A stretch of 10,851 nt of DNA from Treponema sp. (lineage in GTDB: Bacteria; Spirochaetota; Spirochaetia; Treponematales; Breznakiellaceae), in NCBI GenBank assembly GCA_031263265.1, contig JAISGE010000128.1:1-10851 (forward strand). The letters are read 5' to 3'. Made by a program: the position numbers and the translations under genes. The notes under the pieces were generated by a model. The model made no database searches and had not been told where the DNA came from. It worked only from the letters and a program-made list of their open reading frames with translations. Below, one piece after another: positions 6,388-10,851 of this stretch. Numbering within the stretch: position 1 is the stretch's first letter; each line of letters begins with the position of its first letter.

Positions 6388-7307
6388 ACTTCCTCCTCAG
6401 GGTTTGATACCATAACTATACCGCCCTGTTCAAGGGCTTCTTGTACGGCCACAAAGACCGCACGCTCAAAAGGGGTTTGGTTTGGGGTGTGTATCGCCAG
6501 GTACAGGATACCCTCAAGGCTGCGGAAAAGCATCCCATGCCCCCCATCAGCGCAATACAACGGCTTTTTTTCCTGTATCCAAGGCCCTTTGAGGGTTCCG
6601 TCTGCTGAACGGGCTACCCCCACGCAGTAGTTGCCTGTCTTACCAAAAGACGACCACACCATAAGCAGGTTTCCCCCTTGAGTACGGTACATAAAAGGGC
6701 CGTCAGTCACGTAGGAATCCGGTGTACGTCCTTGAAGGGGGTATACCCAAGGAGCCTCACTAGCCCGGAAAAGCACTACCGCCTTGCCCGCTGCTTGGCG
6801 TAGATCAGGGCTTAAAGCCATGGCGCATAATTCCCCGTCCCCCACTTGCTGCCATTCGTGGCAAAACACCAGATAGGGCCTTCCCTGTTCTATAAACAAG
6901 GTACCATCCAAACATTCCCAGTCCCCAGGGCTTACCGGCCCTGAAACCCCTGCTGCAGAAAGGCTCCAGGGCACAAAAGGCCCAAGGATACCTGATGCAC
7001 TTTTGAGTATCGCCGTACCTCGTCTTCCGTGTGTGGGCTTGAACGTGGCAAACATATACCAAGCCCCCTGGTAGGGGTGTACTTCAGGAGCCCAGAAATT
7101 CGTCACGGACCAGAAATTTTCAGGAGGTCTAAAGACCGGGAAAGGCCCCTCAAAATCAGTTAAGCCCGCTCCCGGGGAACTGATATACCCATCAAAGCCG
7201 GTTCCTGGTCCTTTCCAGATGTCCTTATCCGTAGAGCCGAAGAGATAATACCGCCCCCCTTCTGGAACCACAAAAGGATCCCGGATGGGTATATCAGAGA
7301 TACGCAT
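6378..7307 (-). CDS. GH43-like five-bladed beta-propeller glycosidase, cytoplasmic
   Basis: This 309-residue protein probably hydrolyses arabinosyl, xylosyl or galactosyl side groups of an imported oligosaccharide; the exact bond cannot be read from the sequence. Family signs are IRDPFVVPEGGRYYLFGST with the predicted base Asp10, WAPEVH (72-77), LDGTLFIEQGRPYLVF with the predicted pKa-tuning Asp134, and GGHGMLF (255-261), which carries the usual central His. In the position of the general acid the motif is VTDGPFMYR (Asp202) instead of the usual Glu-Gly/Ala-Pro, which is either a subfamily trait or a functional change. There is no signal peptide, so it acts in the cytoplasm. GGAGGG lies 5 bases before the ATG. 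The start overlaps the preceding GH65-like gene by 14 bases and the end overlaps the permease gene by 10. The length fits a single-domain GH43. Confidence 0.8.
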   Translation of the reverse strand: MRISDIPIRDPFVVPEGGRYYLFGSTDKDIWKGPGTGFDGYISSPGAGLTDFEGPFPVFRPPENFWSVTNFWAPEVHPYQGAWYMFATFKPTHGRRGTAILKSASGILGPFVPWSLSAAGVSGPVSPGDWECLDGTLFIEQGRPYLVFCHEWQQVGDGELCAMALSPDLRQAAGKAVVLFRASEAPWVYPLQGRTPDSYVTDGPFMYRTQGGNLLMVWSSFGKTGNYCVGVARSADGTLKGPWIQEKKPLYCADGGHGMLFRSLEGILYLAIHTPNQTPFERAVFVAVQEALEQGGIVMVSNPEEEVCI

Positions 7308-9366
7308 GCAGTCCCTCCGTGTGAACCGTAAAACTTTTGGGGAATCCCCCCTTACTGGCTCCCATCATGGCAGCGGCCAACAGTAAGCCCCCGTTTCCAG
7401 GCAAGTACAGGGGGAGGGCATTACTACCGATCTGCTTGTTATGCCCATTGGGAAGATAGGTATTTTTGGGACTCTCCAGCATCAAGAGATCCATAGCATC
7501 CTCAACCCGTCCCAGCCGGTATGCGGTCATGGCCATCATGGGGAAGTCCCAACCCCACAAAGACTCCCGATCCCACACCGCAAGCACCTGGTCAAGAGTG
7601 GCTGACATCAAAGCCGGGTCGATTTTTTCACTGGGGAGCACCCCGTACATAGCCAGCATTGAGGGATGGTCGGTGTAAAAAGGCATGGCCTTAAAGGTGT
7701 CCGGGCAGTTTTCGTGGGCCAGATAACCGCCATCTTTGTACCGCGGCAGGACCAGCTTTTCCGCCAGTTCCCCAAAGCGGGGAGCTTCCCCCAGCCGCAG
7801 GAGCCACCTATCCGCCTGCCGCAAACCCCACCGGAAATATTCAAGCTCATAGGGAGCATTCAGCACGATGGTGGGGTCATGCCGCTCTTGGGCAGGTATA
7901 TAGGGCGGCCCCACCACCCCCTCGGTTTCCGTCCAATGCACAAAGCTCGCCATAAACTCTGCGGTTTCAAGGATAATATCCCGGTATTCCCGTAAGAAAT
8001 CCTCATCCGGGGATGCCCGGTAGCAGAGTTCGGCCAGCATGATAGGATGGGGCTGGTGCCACAGTAAGAGTACCGCTATGGAGGAAGGGGTATTACAACC
8101 CCGGGGATCGCACATCTTAGGCCACCGTGCCCCTTGATAGCCCTGAGACGCGGCTATACTCCGGGCACGGGGCAGTATTTTTTTATAATAAGCCAAACTT
8201 TTCTTTAGCTCGCTCGTTCTGCCCCACAAGGCAAAATGCGCGGAATGCCAGTAGTGCATCTCCAGATGAAACTTGCCGTACCAACTGTTACAGGTAAGTC
8301 CGGTTTCCGCGGGAGGAAAGATCCCCCGGCTTTGTATCGCGGTGAGGTACTGGGAAAGGACCAGCCGCCGCTCTAGCTCTGGGGCGCGACTATCCTTTGA
8401 ACCTGAATAGTCGATAGCTCCTCCGCTCATCCAATAGGTTTTCCAGAACGTACTACAGGCGTCCTTGGCGTGGGTAAAGGAGAGAAACTTTTTTTCCGCT
8501 TCTGGCTCTCGCACTAGCTCCATCGCTGGTATGCTGAGGCTCTCAAACCGAAAAGCCAGGTCCAGGGTTTCAGGGCCTCCTGCTTGTCCCCCCAAGATGA
8601 GGGTATGCGCAGGAAGTGAACCAACACCCGCGGGTACGGTATCCATTGATAGGCCCGTAAAACCCAGCGTAACCCGGTACCTTGTACCGTCCATCATCCG
8701 TTCAAGACCTATACTCTGGGCGCTTTTATGGGTAAGCACGGTCGTATGCCGCTGGGGAACCGTAAAATCCGCTGCGGATTTGTGGTGGCTCCCGTAAGGG
8801 AAACACAAGGCTACGTGCAGTTTCCCCGCGGATACAAGGGATGAGGTAACCCGCACATAGAGGGTGTCTTCAAAGGGGTGGACCAAGGTTTCAGTTACCA
8901 CAGGAATATCCCCCAGCATCCATTCCGAGTGTAAGCAACCTTCCCACAGATTGAGGGTCTGTTTCCCTGCCTTGCACGTATCCAGGGTAAGAGGCTTACC
9001 GGCAAGGGTAAACCCGATGTTCCCCAGATGAAATTTGTGGGGATTCTGCCGCAACGACCTGAAAAGCTCCTCCTGACCCCTTGCATCCACTGCATATCCC
9101 ACTTCCCGGCCATAGGTGTCAAAGGGGGTAAGGCGAAGAGCGGAAGCATCCGGCGCTGCATCGGGGTAGCTATGCCAGCCCCATTCCGCCATGGTGCATA
9201 GGGGGAACCCGTCATCCGGGGCAGCATACGCATCAAAAAAGGTTTGCAAGCCGGTAAAGTCCGCGGTAAAACAGAAGGTCCCATTGCCTACTGAAAGAGG
9301 CGCGTCTTTTTTAAGGTTTGAGTAAACAGGATTATGTCGTGTTACCAAGTCATACCGGTCAATCAT
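7294..9366 (-). CDS. GH65-like (alpha/alpha)6-barrel carbohydrate-active protein
   Basis: This 690-residue protein appears to be a distant relative of GH65 glycosidases and phosphorylases. The first half (about 1-290) is beta-rich, as in the GH65 N-terminal sandwich, followed by a linker and a helical barrel from about 330. Strong motifs are TCNSWYGKFHLEMHYWH (358-374), GYQGARWPKM (409-418), WHQPHPIMLAELCYR (436-450) and GVVGPPYIPAQE (483-494), then an LNAPYELEYFRW segment. The GVxGP...E...N.aY pattern resembles the GH65 segment with the general acid, so Glu494 is my candidate; Glu369 is another. There is no signal peptide. It could be a hydrolase or a phosphorylase, and the substrate is unknown. 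AGGAAGG lies just upstream of the ATG, 29 bases after the GH4 gene. The 3' end overlaps the GH43-like gene by 14 bases. Confidence 0.75.
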   Translation of the reverse strand: MIDRYDLVTRHNPVYSNLKKDAPLSVGNGTFCFTADFTGLQTFFDAYAAPDDGFPLCTMAEWGWHSYPDAAPDASALRLTPFDTYGREVGYAVDARGQEELFRSLRQNPHKFHLGNIGFTLAGKPLTLDTCKAGKQTLNLWEGCLHSEWMLGDIPVVTETLVHPFEDTLYVRVTSSLVSAGKLHVALCFPYGSHHKSAADFTVPQRHTTVLTHKSAQSIGLERMMDGTRYRVTLGFTGLSMDTVPAGVGSLPAHTLILGGQAGGPETLDLAFRFESLSIPAMELVREPEAEKKFLSFTHAKDACSTFWKTYWMSGGAIDYSGSKDSRAPELERRLVLSQYLTAIQSRGIFPPAETGLTCNSWYGKFHLEMHYWHSAHFALWGRTSELKKSLAYYKKILPRARSIAASQGYQGARWPKMCDPRGCNTPSSIAVLLLWHQPHPIMLAELCYRASPDEDFLREYRDIILETAEFMASFVHWTETEGVVGPPYIPAQERHDPTIVLNAPYELEYFRWGLRQADRWLLRLGEAPRFGELAEKLVLPRYKDGGYLAHENCPDTFKAMPFYTDHPSMLAMYGVLPSEKIDPALMSATLDQVLAVWDRESLWGWDFPMMAMTAYRLGRVEDAMDLLMLESPKNTYLPNGHNKQIGSNALPLYLPGNGGLLLAAAMMGASKGGFPKSFTVHTEGLHAYL

Positions 9367-9395
9367 GATCCTTCCTGTTTATCTCCTTAGTACCA

Positions 9396-10811
9396 TTACG
9401 AGGTAAGGGTTTTTGAACACATCTCGTCAAAAAGCGAACGAGCATCCTGCAAGGGCAAGGTCTGTATGGCCAGATCTTGGGAAAACACCCGGAAGGCTTT
9501 TTCCTTGTCTTGCTCAAACACCGCTTCGATGATCCCTTCCTGAGCTATTACATGATGCAGCACCAACGCCCGCAGGTCCGTGGGTAGTCCCTGGCTTACC
9601 AGGGGCTGAATACTATCCCGGGAACATGCTGCGTTGGTTTCAACCACCGCGTCCCGGGGCAAATCAGGCATCTGCCCCTGATTGGGCATATTTACATTGG
9701 TTACCATAGCGCCAAGCCCCAGCAGCGCTTTTACCAGCTTAATCCCCTCTTCCCCAGAGGGCACGGGGTGCATGGTTTTGGTTCCTTCCTGGTACGCTCG
9801 TGCCTGGTCTATCAGGGTGTCCCGGTTTGCAATACGCCAGGATACCGGGGTGAGGGCGAATCCCCAGCATTCTACCTGTTCAGGGTTTGCAAGATACCAG
9901 GAATGGGGACAAAATTCCGCCAGGTGCCGGTCTCCTGCCGCGGCAATGAGGCCATAGCGACGGAAAAGATCCATCTTAACCCGTTCCGCGCTGGAAAAGA
10001 GCCTGCGCCGCAGCGCTTCTTCAGGGTCTTCCGCAGCAGCATACCCTCCGGCAAAGGTGGTAGCCGCTACCGCGCCTCGGAAGCCTGAGTCAGCATAGGT
10101 ATCCACGAATGCGGTATAGTAAGGAAAAATATCGATGTTTTTCCAGGAAGCCTGATCGATCCAGGTAAAATGGTTGATCCCCAAAACCCGGGTGCTGATT
10201 TCTTCCCGTTTGATGCTGTCCTTGGGGGCAAGGCCCGCTGCTTCAAGTACCGTACCGAGCAGTTTCTGGGTATTGAATACCTCATGGCAGCACCCCACCG
10301 CTTTAATGCCGGGAAACTCCTTGTATAAGGTACGGGTACAGATACTCATAGGATTGGTGTAGTTGATCACCCACGCATTTGGGGCATACGTTCTTACTGC
10401 CTGGGCAATCTTACGAAACTGGGGAATGGTCCGTAAGGTACGGATGATACCCCCTGGTCCTGCGGTGTCCCCTACGGGCTGATAGATCCCGTATTTTTCA
10501 GGGGCGTGTACGTCTACGGCCATTGCTGCAAAATCTCCGGGAAGAATCGAGACAAACACAAAATCACTGCCTTCAAGCGCGTCTTCCAGAGAAGGGTTGG
10601 CATGAAATACCCAGCGTCCAGGGTTATGCTGCGCCAAAAGCCGGTTACCAATGACTTCGTTAGTCTGCGCGTCTTCCAGGTGCAGGTCGTACAGTTCGAT
10701 ACGGCCGGCAATTTCCTTCTCAAACACCAGGTCTTGCATTAAGACCCATGCCCAGTTGCGGGATCCTCCACCGATGTAACATAGTTTGGTACTTTTCGCA
10801 GCCCGTTTCAT
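9396..10811 (-). CDS. GH4 family NAD- and metal-dependent glycosidase, CHEV (alpha-glucosidase-like) subgroup
   Basis: GH4 enzymes cleave glycosides by a redox mechanism using NAD and a divalent metal. Visible features are the Rossmann-type start KLCYIGGGSRNW (9-20), GDTAGPGGIIRTLRTIP (114-130), the NYTNPMS loop (150-156), the metal-ligand motif CHEV (Cys175-Val178) and GINHFTW with the second metal ligand His214. As I recall the published grouping, CHEV marks alpha-glucosidase-like members, CHS alpha-galactosidases and CHG alpha-glucuronidases, while phospho-glycosidases carry CN or CD motifs. An unphosphorylated alpha-glucoside is therefore the first guess. ABC rather than PTS import fits this. 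ATG 10811 (471 residues) is preferred because GGAG lies 5 bases upstream; ATG 10826 would add five residues. There is no signal peptide, so it is cytoplasmic. It is the first operon gene in the window; only 40 bases lie upstream, so the promoter is not resolved. Confidence 0.9.
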   Translation of the reverse strand: MKRAAKSTKLCYIGGGSRNWAWVLMQDLVFEKEIAGRIELYDLHLEDAQTNEVIGNRLLAQHNPGRWVFHANPSLEDALEGSDFVFVSILPGDFAAMAVDVHAPEKYGIYQPVGDTAGPGGIIRTLRTIPQFRKIAQAVRTYAPNAWVINYTNPMSICTRTLYKEFPGIKAVGCCHEVFNTQKLLGTVLEAAGLAPKDSIKREEISTRVLGINHFTWIDQASWKNIDIFPYYTAFVDTYADSGFRGAVAATTFAGGYAAAEDPEEALRRRLFSSAERVKMDLFRRYGLIAAAGDRHLAEFCPHSWYLANPEQVECWGFALTPVSWRIANRDTLIDQARAYQEGTKTMHPVPSGEEGIKLVKALLGLGAMVTNVNMPNQGQMPDLPRDAVVETNAACSRDSIQPLVSQGLPTDLRALVLHHVIAQEGIIEAVFEQDKEKAFRVFSQDLAIQTLPLQDARSLFDEMCSKTLTS

Positions 10812-10851
10812 GTACGCTCCGTTCATCTTAACGTATCCCCTATACTACCGG

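Overview
The window looks like a chromosomal piece of a diderm, sugar-fermenting bacterium. I favour a spirochaete of the Treponema type. The reasons are a DUF3943-type predicted outer-membrane protein, a GH4 / CUT1-transporter sugar locus with no ATPase gene, and several small Treponema-like orphan membrane proteins. This assignment comes from recollection of families, not from a database search.

The right two thirds (about 3289 to 10811) are one minus-strand carbohydrate-use operon. In transcription order it holds a GH4 NAD/metal-dependent glycosidase with a CHEV motif, a large GH65-like (alpha/alpha)6-barrel protein, a GH43-like beta-propeller glycosidase, two CUT1-type ABC permeases, and an extracellular sugar-binding protein in last place. 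The genes overlap by 14, 10 and 4 bases or sit 29 to 31 bases apart, so they are probably co-transcribed and partly translationally coupled. None of the three enzymes has a signal peptide. The implied scheme is capture of an oligosaccharide in the periplasm, import through the two permeases (energised by an ATPase encoded elsewhere), and breakdown in the cytoplasm. The operon ends in a perfect 16-bp hairpin at 3217-3252, next to a second, imperfect hairpin formed by a repeat that contains the last stop codon.

The left third is patchy. A GC-rich plus-strand gene (661-1950) encodes a DUF3943-type protein that appears to have lost its N-terminal export part. It is flanked by AT-rich DNA. To its left are a small two-helix membrane protein (354-629) and 353 bases with no convincing gene. 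To its right, on the minus strand, is an AT-rich cluster of short genes. One encodes a small membrane protein whose reading frame breaks at an A7 run forming the A-AAA-AAG slippery heptamer, with a further membrane helix in the -1 frame. The second encodes a three-helix protein (2349-2720). The third is a lipoprotein gene (2066-2310) broken by the loss of one base.

A 25-bp exact (about 40-bp imperfect) repeat occurs at the 3' ends of both the broken lipoprotein gene and the binding-protein gene. I found no CRISPR array, tRNA, rRNA or intact insertion sequence.
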